NCBI GenBank assembly: GCA_030601615.1
Contig: JAUVTH010000130.1
Coordinates: 1-5,028, forward strand
Source: Gemmatimonadota bacterium
Lineage (GTDB): Bacteria; Gemmatimonadota; Gemmatimonadetes; Palauibacterales; Palauibacteraceae
Direction of reading: 5' to 3'
Length of the DNA: 5,028 nucleotides
The notes under the pieces were generated by a model that saw only the letters and a list, made by a program, of their open reading frames with translations, did not search any database and had not been told where the DNA came from. Position numbers and translations under genes: made by a program. Positions 1 through 5,028 of this stretch are shown here, one piece after another; the stretch's first letter is position 1, and every line of letters starts with the position of its first letter.

Positions 1-1
1 G

Positions 2-313
2 GCTGCGGAAATCGTGCTCGGCGGCGATGCGCTGAGCGCCAGCGAGGCCGAGCGGGAAGGCCTGGTCCGCCGCGTGGTCCCCGATTCGGAGCTGGAGGAC
101 GCGGCCGTCGACACCGCGCGGAAGATGGCGCGGCACAGCGCGGCGGCGCTGCGCATCGGCAAGCGGATGCTGGCCGGTGACGCGGGGACCGTGCGCGTCG
201 CACTTGACCTGGCCGGTGCTCTCTACGTCGACGCGCTCATGGGAACGGAGGATGCACTGGAAGGGCTGCAGGCGTTTGTGGAGAAGCGGCGACCGGAGTG
301 GAGGCACCAATGA
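2..313 (+). CDS. dch: Enoyl-CoA hydratase/isomerase (crotonase) family, C-terminal part; probably cyclohexa-1,5-diene-1-carbonyl-CoA hydratase
   Basis: This is the last 103 codons of a gene that begins before the window. Reading from base 2 gives an open frame to TGA at 311-313. The pattern is the crotonase C-terminus: a GLVRRVVP segment, then a helix with [13 protein letters not shown], then [19 protein letters not shown] at the end. The usual crotonase is about 255-265 residues, so about 40 percent is present; the oxyanion-hole and catalytic glutamate region is missing, so substrate cannot be read directly. The family hydrates or isomerises acyl-CoA thioesters in the cytoplasm. Its stop overlaps the start of the reductase gene (ATGA, 310-313), and a dienoyl-CoA hydratase that hydrates the benzoyl-CoA reductase product is the expected partner in such operons, so that role is inferred from context. 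The short ending argues against the larger ring hydrolase Oah. Other crotonase functions remain possible. Family assignment is strong, exact function moderate. Confidence 0.72.
   Translation, partial: AAEIVLGGDALSASEAEREGLVRRVVPDSELEDAAVDTARKMARHSAAALRIGKRMLAGDAGTVRVALDLAGALYVDALMGTEDALEGLQAFVEKRRPEWRHQ
300..304 (+). promoter_or_regulatory. Shine-Dalgarno GGAGG deciding the bzdN-like start
   Basis: GGAGG lies five bases before ATG at 310. A GTG at 298 is in frame but overlaps this site, so ATG 310 is the better start. The site lies inside the end of the upstream hydratase gene, consistent with coupled translation. Confidence 0.7.
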
Positions 314-1494
314 GCCAGCGGCCTGGAGCGGGAGTCGAGGTGTTCCCGGAGTGGCGAGACAAACCGCTGGATCAGGTCCTGTACGAGTGCCGCGAGCTCC
401 TGGAGGACGAGGAGTACCCGACCGTGAAGCGTTGGCGGGAAGCCGGCGGCAAGGTTCTCGGGCACTTCCAGGTGCACTTCCCGGAGGAGATCGCCCACGC
501 GGCCGGATTCCTGCCATTCAAGATCCGGGGAGCTCCCGTAGACGCGGTCCACGCCGACTCGCGCTTCGGATCGTACCTGTGCTCGATCCTCAAGACGTCG
601 CTCGAGATAGCGCTGAGCGGGGCGGTCGAGCTGGACATGTTCGTCACGCACCCGATCTGCGATGCGGCCCGCAACCTGGCCGGCGTGTTCGGGCGGAACT
701 TCGAGTACCCGTGCCAGATCCTCTACCTCCCCCAGAATGCCAATTCCAGGCACGCCACGAGCTACCTGCGAGACGAGTACGACCGTCTCAAGCAGACGGT
801 CGAGGACGTGGCCGGAACCAGCGTCTCGGACGACGACATCCGTGGGTCACTCGAAGTCTTCAACGAGAACCGGCGCCTCCTCAGAGAGCTCTACGCGACG
901 AAGCGGGACACGCCGTGGGCGATCTCGGCCGACGAAGCCTACGTGCTGGTGGCGGTGGGCGGGATGATCCCGCGCGAGGAGCACAACGAGCTTCTGAAGG
1001 CCGTTCTGCCAGCGATCGCCGACCGTCCCGCGCGCCGGCAGGACAAGCTCCGGGTGGTCTACGAGGGAGGCTTCTGCGAGCAACCGCCGCTCGACCTGAT
1101 TCGCTCCATCGGCCGGTCGTGTTACGTCGTGGACGACGATCTGCTGATCGGGCTGCGGTGGATCCTCGAGGACGTACCGACCGACGGAGACCCGCTGCTC
1201 AATCTGGCCACGGCGTACCTGGAGAGCTCTTCCTACAGCCCCGTGCAGCACGACCTGCGCAAGCCCAAGGAGAAAATGCTGCTCGAGCGGATTCGGGCGG
1301 CGGATGCGCAGGCGGCGATCATCACGGCGGCCAAGATGTGCGAGCCGGGGCTGGAGGAGCAGGTGGCTTACATCCAGGCCCTGGAGCGGGAAGAAATCCC
1401 CTATTTCGTAAGCGAATTCGAAGAGAACATGACGGGCTTCGACGGTCTGGAGATCCAGCTCGAGACCTTCCTCGAGAACATCCTGTTCGACTGA
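310..1494 (+). CDS. bzdN: Class I (ATP-dependent) benzoyl-CoA reductase, gamma-type subunit (BzdN/BcrC-like)
   Basis: The 394-residue product belongs to the 2-hydroxyacyl-CoA dehydratase D-component/benzoyl-CoA reductase family (HgdB, BcrC, BadD, BzdN). With the next gene product it would form the [4Fe-4S] module that binds benzoyl-CoA and reduces the ring in the cytoplasm. Visible family signatures are [15 protein letters not shown] near residues 56-70, SYLCS (Cys91), HPICDAARN (Cys117), YPCQ (Cys135), [12 protein letters not shown] (Cys256), CYVVDDD (Cys271), [10 protein letters not shown] near 291-300 and KMCEP (Cys344). The FCEQPP and CYVVDDD block followed by GDP.NL is characteristic of BcrC-type subunits rather than ordinary dehydratases. 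Length is normal for the family (about 380-390). Which cysteines ligate the cluster is inferred; Cys91, Cys117 and Cys344 are the best candidates by position. It overlaps the upstream hydratase by four bases and precedes its partner subunit by 13 bases. A methylbenzoyl- or hydroxybenzoyl-CoA reductase would look similar. Confidence 0.9.
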   Translation: MSQRPGAGVEVFPEWRDKPLDQVLYECRELLEDEEYPTVKRWREAGGKVLGHFQVHFPEEIAHAAGFLPFKIRGAPVDAVHADSRFGSYLCSILKTSLEIALSGAVELDMFVTHPICDAARNLAGVFGRNFEYPCQILYLPQNANSRHATSYLRDEYDRLKQTVEDVAGTSVSDDDIRGSLEVFNENRRLLRELYATKRDTPWAISADEAYVLVAVGGMIPREEHNELLKAVLPAIADRPARRQDKLRVVYEGGFCEQPPLDLIRSIGRSCYVVDDDLLIGLRWILEDVPTDGDPLLNLATAYLESSSYSPVQHDLRKPKEKMLLERIRAADAQAAIITAAKMCEPGLEEQVAYIQALEREEIPYFVSEFEENMTGFDGLEIQLETFLENILFD

Positions 1495-1497
1495 GAC

Positions 1498-1502
1498 GGT
1501 GA
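1498..1502 (+). promoter_or_regulatory. Weak Shine-Dalgarno GGTGA favouring the ATG at 1508
   Basis: GGTGA complements the 16S rRNA 3' end and sits five bases before ATG 1508. The alternative in-frame GTG at 1499 falls within this site and has no good site of its own. The site starts four bases after the previous stop codon. Confidence 0.45.
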
Positions 1503-1507
1503 CTGAG

Positions 1508-2803
1508 ATGAGCCCATCAAGCAGTGCGGAGACGATCGTCGGTCGCGGAAACCGGGACGGCGCGGACCTGTTCCGGGAGTGGTTCGAGGGACTCGGGGTG
1601 GCGGCCGCCGAGGGACGGGGAGGCGCCTACGTGTTCGTCATGGGAAGCCTCGCCGAGCTGCTCCGCACCTTCGATTTCCCCATCGTGTTTCCGGAGATCA
1701 ACTCGCTCCAGACGGCCGTGCGCCGGGTCGCGCACGAGTACCTGGACGAGGCCGAGGACTACGGTTACTCCCCGGACATCTGCGGTTACGTCAAGGCGGA
1801 CGTTGCAGTGCAACTCCGCCGGGGCGCTCACCCGATGGGACGCATCCCCAGCCCGGCGATCGCGGTGAACACGAACGCGTGCAACACCTACATCAAGTGG
1901 GCAGAGATCTGGGAGCGCATGTACGGAACGCCCACGTTCACGCTGGATATCCCCGGAACCCGGCAGGCGGGCGGCCAGACCTGGCCAGGCGACCCTTCGT
2001 TCGAGAACGACCGGAAGTATGTCGCCGCGCAGCTGACCGAGCTCATCGAGCTGTGCGAGAAGGTGAGCGGCGTGGCGTTCGATATCGACCGGCTTCGCGA
2101 GAACATGGGTTACGCGAACACCATGAGCCTGGGATGGAAGCGTGTGCTGGAGTTGAACCGGAGCCGCCCGGCCGGTTTCAACGCCCTCACGGACGGGACG
2201 ATCTACCTCGGCGTGGCCAACGCGCTGAGAGGAACCGAGCAGGGCGCGGCGTACTTCAAGGAACTGGCCGAGGAGATGGAGTACAAGGCGTCCGCCGGCC
2301 TGGGTACGCTCGCGGAGGAGCTGTACCGGCTCATCTTCGTCGGCGTCCCGTGTTATCCACTGTTCCGCCGGTTCAACGAGTTGTTCACGGAACCCGGGGG
2401 CACGTTCGTGAACTCGACCTACCTGTGGTTCGCGTCCGGGGGGTCCAACCTGGGCTTCCAGTACGACCTGGAACGTCCTCTCGAAAGCCTGGCGGAGGGC
2501 CTGCTGGTGAGTGTGCGCGACGCGATGGACGCCATGTTCTTCCAGACGCAGATCCTGTCTGACATGGTGGACGACTACGCTGCTGATGGTGTCGTCTATC
2601 ACCCCATCAAGAGCTGCCGAACGGTGTCCACGGGCCTGGCAGACAGCCGCCGAGACCTGATGGAATCCCGCGATGTGGCCACGCTGTTCATCGAGTCGGA
2701 CATGATGGACCGGAGGGTCGTCTCGGAGGCTCAGCTCAAGAACCGTATCGACGCCTACTTCGAAGGCCTCGCTTCCCGCCGGCAGCGGGCTGCGATCAGA
2801 TAG
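1508..2803 (+). CDS. bzdO: Class I (ATP-dependent) benzoyl-CoA reductase, beta-type subunit (BzdO/BcrB-like)
   Basis: This 431-residue protein (434 if GTG 1499 is used) is the second substrate-handling iron-sulfur subunit, the partner of the product of 310-1494. Visible signatures are [12 protein letters not shown] near 62-73, ICGYVKAD (Cys92), [11 protein letters not shown] (Cys125), [14 protein letters not shown] near 185-198, [12 protein letters not shown] (Cys282), and the C-terminal block [14 protein letters not shown] (Cys370) followed by [19 protein letters not shown] and [11 protein letters not shown]. Cys92, Cys125 and Cys370 sit where BcrB-family members keep cysteines and are the likely [4Fe-4S] ligands (inference). 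The [12 protein letters not shown] stretch after the IKSC motif resembles the Bzd type as I recall it, whereas Thauera BcrB has NSFSAG there. Length matches the family (about 430-450). The first 20 residues are poorly structured and not diagnostic. It sits between bzdN-like and the ATPase genes, the standard order for such operons. Confidence 0.9.
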   Translation: MSPSSSAETIVGRGNRDGADLFREWFEGLGVAAAEGRGGAYVFVMGSLAELLRTFDFPIVFPEINSLQTAVRRVAHEYLDEAEDYGYSPDICGYVKADVAVQLRRGAHPMGRIPSPAIAVNTNACNTYIKWAEIWERMYGTPTFTLDIPGTRQAGGQTWPGDPSFENDRKYVAAQLTELIELCEKVSGVAFDIDRLRENMGYANTMSLGWKRVLELNRSRPAGFNALTDGTIYLGVANALRGTEQGAAYFKELAEEMEYKASAGLGTLAEELYRLIFVGVPCYPLFRRFNELFTEPGGTFVNSTYLWFASGGSNLGFQYDLERPLESLAEGLLVSVRDAMDAMFFQTQILSDMVDDYAADGVVYHPIKSCRTVSTGLADSRRDLMESRDVATLFIESDMMDRRVVSEAQLKNRIDAYFEGLASRRQRAAIR

Positions 2804-2820
2804 AACGAACCCATTCGAGA

Positions 2821-2825
2821 AGGAG
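2821..2825 (+). promoter_or_regulatory. Strong Shine-Dalgarno AGGAG for the bzdP-like gene
   Basis: AGGAG, within AGAAGGAGA at 2818-2826, lies six bases before ATG 2832. It is the strongest ribosome site in the window and sits in the only clear spacer within the operon (2804-2831), so this ATPase gene may be translated independently of the gene before it. Confidence 0.7.
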
Positions 2826-2831
2826 AGCGTC

Positions 2832-3650
2832 ATGGCGTATGCGGCCGGCGTGGACGTGGGATCCACGCAGACCAAGGCGGTCGTCATCAACGAGAATCGG
2901 GACATCGTCGCCCGGGCACTGACGGATACGGGCGCCAACGTGATGCGCGCTGCGGAGTCCTCATTCGAAGAAGCTCTTCGGGCCGGCAACATCCGTGAAG
3001 AAGAGGTCGAGTACGTCGTCGGAACGGGCTACGGTCGCTACAAGGTCACATTCGGCAACACCCAGGTGACGGAGATCAGCTGTCACGGTCGTGGAGCCGT
3101 CCAGATGTTCCCCGGAACCCGAACCGTGGTGGACATGGGTGGACAGGACACGAAGGCGATCAGTGTGTCCCCCGACGGAGAGATCCTCGATTTCTGCATG
3201 AACGACAAGTGTGCGGCGGGAACCGGACGCTTCCTCGGCGCCGCTTCCAGCGCCCTCGACATCCCGCTGGAGGAGCTGGGCCCGACGGCCCTGCGGGGAG
3301 AGCGGCCGGTCAAGATCAGCACGACGTGTACCGTGTTCGCCGAGTCCGAGGTGCTCTCGTGGCTCGGCAAAGGAAAGAAGATCGAGGACATCCTGCTGGG
3401 CGTCCACAAGTCCATCGCCCGGCGGTCCGCCGGTCTGCTCAGGCGTGTGGGGATCCACGATGAGGTGACATTCACCGGCGGCGTGGCCCGAAACGTGGCA
3501 ATGGTTGACACCCTGAACGAGCGGCTCGGGCTGAAGGTCAACGTCAGTGAGGAATCTCACTACATGGGTGCCCTGGGGGCCGCGCTGTTCGGGCTCGACC
3601 ACATCCTCGCGAGCCGCGTTCCTGCGGGGGAGAGGCAGGTGCAGCCATGA
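2832..3650 (+). CDS. bzdP: Benzoyl-CoA reductase ATPase/activase subunit (BzdP-like; BcrAD/BadFG/HgdC family)
   Basis: The 272-residue product is an ASKHA-fold (actin/Hsp70-like) ATPase of the BcrAD/BadFG/HgdC family, which couples ATP hydrolysis to low-potential electron transfer. Motifs in order: phosphate-binding DVGSTQTK at residues 8-15, GTGYGR near 64-69, second phosphate loop DMGGQDTK at 101-108, [11 protein letters not shown] with Cys127, [13 protein letters not shown] with Cys166, FTGGVARN near 214-221 and a C-terminal GALGAAL. Cys127 and Cys166 coincide with the two cysteines that each subunit of the HgdC dimer contributes to the bridging [4Fe-4S] cluster. The protein is likely to pair with the product of 3647-4480, sharing a cluster and delivering electrons to the N/O subunits (inference). 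It keeps the canonical GGQD motif and looks like a complete activase. Its end overlaps the next start by four bases. The alternative reading as a 2-hydroxyacyl-CoA dehydratase activator is unlikely given its neighbours. The P letter is assigned mainly by gene order. Confidence 0.85.
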   Translation: MAYAAGVDVGSTQTKAVVINENRDIVARALTDTGANVMRAAESSFEEALRAGNIREEEVEYVVGTGYGRYKVTFGNTQVTEISCHGRGAVQMFPGTRTVVDMGGQDTKAISVSPDGEILDFCMNDKCAAGTGRFLGAASSALDIPLEELGPTALRGERPVKISTTCTVFAESEVLSWLGKGKKIEDILLGVHKSIARRSAGLLRRVGIHDEVTFTGGVARNVAMVDTLNERLGLKVNVSEESHYMGALGAALFGLDHILASRVPAGERQVQP

Positions 3651-4480
3651 GCTATACGGTCGGCATCGACGTGGGCTCCACGTATACCAAGGCCGTGGTC
3701 CTCTCCGAGGATCGCCGGATCGTCGGCCGCGCCATGGAGCCTACCGGCTTCCAGCTCGGACAGGTGGCTGAGCGATCGCAACACGCGGCGGTGACAGAGG
3801 CGGGTCTGTCCACGGACGATGTCGATTACGTGGTCGCCACGGGGTTCGGCCGTCACCAGGCGGCACTGAGCGACGTGCACGTGACGGACCTCACGGCCGC
3901 CGCCCGCGGAGCGGCTTTCCTGTTTCCCGGCACGCGGACGGTGCTGGACATCGGCGGTCAGACGATGAAGGCGAGCCGCCTGGACGATCGCGCCCGCGTG
4001 AAGTCGTTCCGGCTGAACGACAAGTGCGCCGCCGGCACCGGCGCGTTCATCGAGAAGACGGCGCGCTATATGGGGTACGGGACCAAGGAGATCGGTCCGC
4101 TCGTGGCAACGTCCAAGGATGCCGTGGAAATCTCCGGCGTTTGCGCGGTGTTCGCCGAGTCGGAGGTGATCAATCACCTGTCGCAGGGGACCGCCCCCGC
4201 GGACATCATGCACGGTGCGATCACCTCTCTGGCGGGCCGCTCCGTGCAGCTCATGAAACGGGTGAAGATGGAGCCGGAGTTCACGCTCGTCGGGGGCATC
4301 CTGCGCTTCGAGAAGATGATCGGAGTGGTCCGCGAACAGCTGCAGGCAGAGGTGAATGTCCCGGAGGGCGATCTTGCGCAGTTCACGACGGCCCTCGGCG
4401 CCGCACTCCTCGGGCGCCGCCGGCTGGAGAAGCTCGCGGAGGAAGGCGGAGACCGTGCCCTCGAAGTCGCGCGAGCCTGA
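3647..4480 (+). CDS. bzdQ: Benzoyl-CoA reductase ATPase subunit (BzdQ-like; BcrA/BadF-related)
   Basis: This 277-residue ASKHA-family ATPase is a paralogue of the preceding product. It shows DVGSTYTK at residues 8-15, [14 protein letters not shown] at 101-108, [12 protein letters not shown] with Cys127, [20 protein letters not shown] with Cys166, then [32 protein letters not shown] and a closing [16 protein letters not shown]. The KCAAGTGAF...EKTARYMGY and SVQLMKRV...GGILRF stretches are typical of BcrA/BadF/BzdQ subunits of true benzoyl-CoA reductases. The length is close to short Bzd-type subunits and well below Thauera BcrA (over 400 residues). In the second phosphate loop the usual Asp is Thr105 (GGQT instead of GGQD), unlike its partner, so the two nucleotide sites are not identical. 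Translation is probably coupled through ATGA at 3647-3650, helped by AGGTG at 3637-3641. It probably forms a heterodimer with the BzdP-like subunit around a shared [4Fe-4S] cluster. Confidence 0.88.
   Translation: MSYTVGIDVGSTYTKAVVLSEDRRIVGRAMEPTGFQLGQVAERSQHAAVTEAGLSTDDVDYVVATGFGRHQAALSDVHVTDLTAAARGAAFLFPGTRTVLDIGGQTMKASRLDDRARVKSFRLNDKCAAGTGAFIEKTARYMGYGTKEIGPLVATSKDAVEISGVCAVFAESEVINHLSQGTAPADIMHGAITSLAGRSVQLMKRVKMEPEFTLVGGILRFEKMIGVVREQLQAEVNVPEGDLAQFTTALGAALLGRRRLEKLAEEGGDRALEVARA
4438..4443 (+). promoter_or_regulatory. Possible Shine-Dalgarno GGAGGA for the small downstream gene
   Basis: GGAGGA lies 11 bases before GTG 4455, and a second GGAG at 4448-4451 lies three bases before it. 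Neither spacing is ideal, but no other in-frame start nearby has a better site. Both sites are inside the bzdQ-like coding region. Confidence 0.35.
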
Positions 4481-4856
4481 ATCGCTGGACGACACCGTGC
4501 CCGACAGCCGTCCCGGTTCGAGTCCGGAGACTTCGCCCCAGCGGGAGGATCTGCGCCGGCTCGGCTTGCTCGTGGAGGCAGAGGCCAAGAGGGTGCTCTC
4601 CGAGGCTCAACTGGAAGGTGATCCCGAGCGCATCGCCGATGGCTGGAAGCGGCGGTTCATGGCGGATCGGCCGCGCGCCGAAGAAGCGATCGAGCTCTAC
4701 ACGCAGCTGGGCTATGAGGTCTGCGCCGACCCCATCATGCGGGAGGAACTGGCGGACGACTGTGAAGACTGCCTGCTCGTAGCTCGAATGCGGTTCGTAA
4801 CGATCTATACGCGTCGGCCGAGTGGACAACCGGACAAGCGTACGACTGAGGAGTGA
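4455..4856 (+). CDS. Uncharacterised small C-x2-C protein in the benzoyl-CoA reductase operon
   Basis: I do not recognise this family. From GTG 4455 it encodes 133 residues, overlapping the bzdQ-like gene by 26 bases in another frame. Residues 1-30 are rich in Ser, Pro, Asp and Glu and look disordered. Residues 31-70 form charged, probably helical sequence. Residues 76-121 look like the conserved core: EEAIELYTQLGYEV, Cys90, then a C-E-D-C pair (Cys103, Cys106) and FVTIYTRR. Three cysteines in a protein this small suggest metal, iron-sulfur or redox binding, which is inference. It has no signal peptide or membrane segment, so it is presumably cytoplasmic. Position and overlap suggest co-translation with the reductase, so an accessory role such as cluster assembly, protection or electron delivery is possible but unproven. 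The start is uncertain: GTG 4497 would give 119 residues and remove part of the disordered tail. Coding status is supported by the coherent C-terminal half. Confidence 0.65.
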   Translation: MPSKSREPESLDDTVPDSRPGSSPETSPQREDLRRLGLLVEAEAKRVLSEAQLEGDPERIADGWKRRFMADRPRAEEAIELYTQLGYEVCADPIMREELADDCEDCLLVARMRFVTIYTRRPSGQPDKRTTEE

Positions 4857-4896
4857 CGGATTCCGGAAGGTGGAAAGTGGTGGTGAAGAGTGGTGA

Positions 4897-4919
4897 GGGC
4901 CGGGAGGGCGCTTCCGGGG
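4897..4919 (+). other. Putative G-quadruplex motif in the 3' region of the transcript
   Basis: Four runs of at least three G occur on the coding strand at 4897-4899, 4902-4904, 4906-4908 and 4916-4919, separated by 2, 1 and 7 bases. This satisfies the usual G3N1-7 pattern. It would be present in the RNA, 40 bases after the last stop codon. Such motifs also arise by chance in GC-rich DNA. Confidence 0.4.
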
Positions 4920-4940
4920 CACTGACCGGCTTTTTCTCTT
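4899..4940 (+). terminator. Candidate rho-independent terminator after the operon
   Basis: GCCGG (4899-4903) can pair with CCGGC (4926-4930), followed directly by TTTTTCTCTT (4931-4940), the only strong T-rich run in the tail. The stem is only five base pairs with a 22-base loop. A shorter alternative, CCGG 4914-4917 with CCGG 4926-4929 and an 8-base loop, is also possible. It lies about 40-75 bases after the last stop, where a terminator is expected. The weak stem keeps confidence moderate. Confidence 0.42.
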
Positions 4941-4946
4941 AGAAGT

Positions 4947-5012
4947 GCTCCCGCGTGCGGCCCGGGCAACGCCGCTCCCAGCCTTCGCTCGCTAGAGGTG
5001 CAAAGCGGGAGC
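4947..5012. repeat. Inverted repeat in the non-coding tail
   Basis: GCTCCCGC (4947-4954) is the perfect reverse complement of GCGGGAGC (5005-5012), with 50 bases between. A second GCTCCC at 4974-4979 could compete for the same 3' arm. No coding sequence is apparent from 4857 to the window end, so this may be structured RNA, a regulatory region of the next gene, or chance in GC-rich sequence. Confidence 0.3.
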
Positions 5013-5028
5013 CAGAGTCGGCCGCTCG

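Noticed and set aside
177..1502. A 441-codon plus-strand frame overlapping the hydratase end and the bzdN-like gene
   Set aside because: The translation is Arg/Gly/Pro-rich and shows no family motif, while another frame over the same bases encodes an unmistakable BcrC-type subunit.
1517..2992. A 491-codon open frame on the minus strand opposite the bzdO-like gene and the start of the bzdP-like gene
   Set aside because: It is a mirror of high-GC coding sequence on the plus strand. Its translation lacks recognisable motifs, and the plus strand has clear family signatures throughout.
3546..3561. A 6-bp hairpin AGTGAG-GAAT-CTCACT within the bzdP-like gene
   Set aside because: It falls in the middle of coding sequence with no T-run and encodes ordinary residues of the conserved C-terminal region; hairpins this short are common by chance.
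4462..4535. Annotating a tRNA gene here
   Set aside because: Although three arms and the T-loop sequence fit, there is no anticodon stem and loop, the D-loop lacks the GG pair, one T-stem pair is mismatched, and CCA is displaced by a base. Kept only as an observation.
3560..4588. A 342-codon minus-strand open frame opposite the bzdQ-like gene
   Set aside because: Same GC-driven shadow effect; the protein is Arg/His-rich low-complexity sequence without domains, and it runs antisense to well-recognised coding sequence.
4861..4868. Perfect 8-base palindrome TTCCGGAA just after the last stop, with CCGGAAG (4863-4869) also complementary to CTTCCGG (4911-4917)
   Set aside because: The palindrome is short and single, so it is not convincing as an operator. 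The long-range pairing has a 41-base loop and competes with the better-placed terminator and G-rich motifs.

Overview
This is a compact, GC-rich, entirely plus-strand stretch of an anaerobic aromatic-degradation operon. Its core is a complete set of four genes for an ATP-dependent (class I) benzoyl-CoA reductase, the enzyme that dearomatises benzoyl-CoA to a cyclohexadiene-carbonyl-CoA. Strong G/C bias at third codon positions and tightly packed genes suit a GC-rich bacterium with anaerobic or facultatively anaerobic metabolism. The phylum cannot be read from this window. Class I reductases are known mainly from denitrifying and phototrophic proteobacteria and from some anaerobic archaea.

Layout: (1) 2-313, the 3' end of a crotonase-family gene, probably the dienoyl-CoA hydratase that acts just after the reductase. 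(2) 310-1494 and 1508-2803, the two iron-sulfur subunits that bind and reduce benzoyl-CoA (bzdN/bcrC-like and bzdO/bcrB-like). (3) 2832-3650 and 3647-4480, two ASKHA-fold, [4Fe-4S] ATPase subunits that drive the low-potential electrons (bzdP-like and bzdQ-like). (4) 4455-4856, a small uncharacterised protein with a C-x2-C motif that overlaps the end of the last reductase gene. (5) 4857-5028, a non-coding tail with a candidate terminator, a G-quadruplex motif and inverted repeats.

The genes are joined by ATGA overlaps (310-313 and 3647-3650), a 26-base overlap (4455-4480), and gaps of 13 and 28 bases. They almost certainly form one transcript with translational coupling. Expected chemistry: the two ATPase subunits take electrons from reduced ferredoxin (gene not in the window) and hydrolyse ATP. 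They pass single electrons to the N/O subunits, which reduce the ring, and the upstream hydratase then adds water to the diene.

Both ATPase subunits are short (272 and 277 residues) and both keep cluster cysteines at residues 127 and 166. This fits the Azoarcus-like Bzd type better than the Thauera-like Bcr type, in which BcrA is enlarged and BcrD has a degenerate ATPase motif. No mobile element, CRISPR array or rRNA was seen. A partial tRNA-like fold at 4462-4535 was noted but lacks an anticodon arm.
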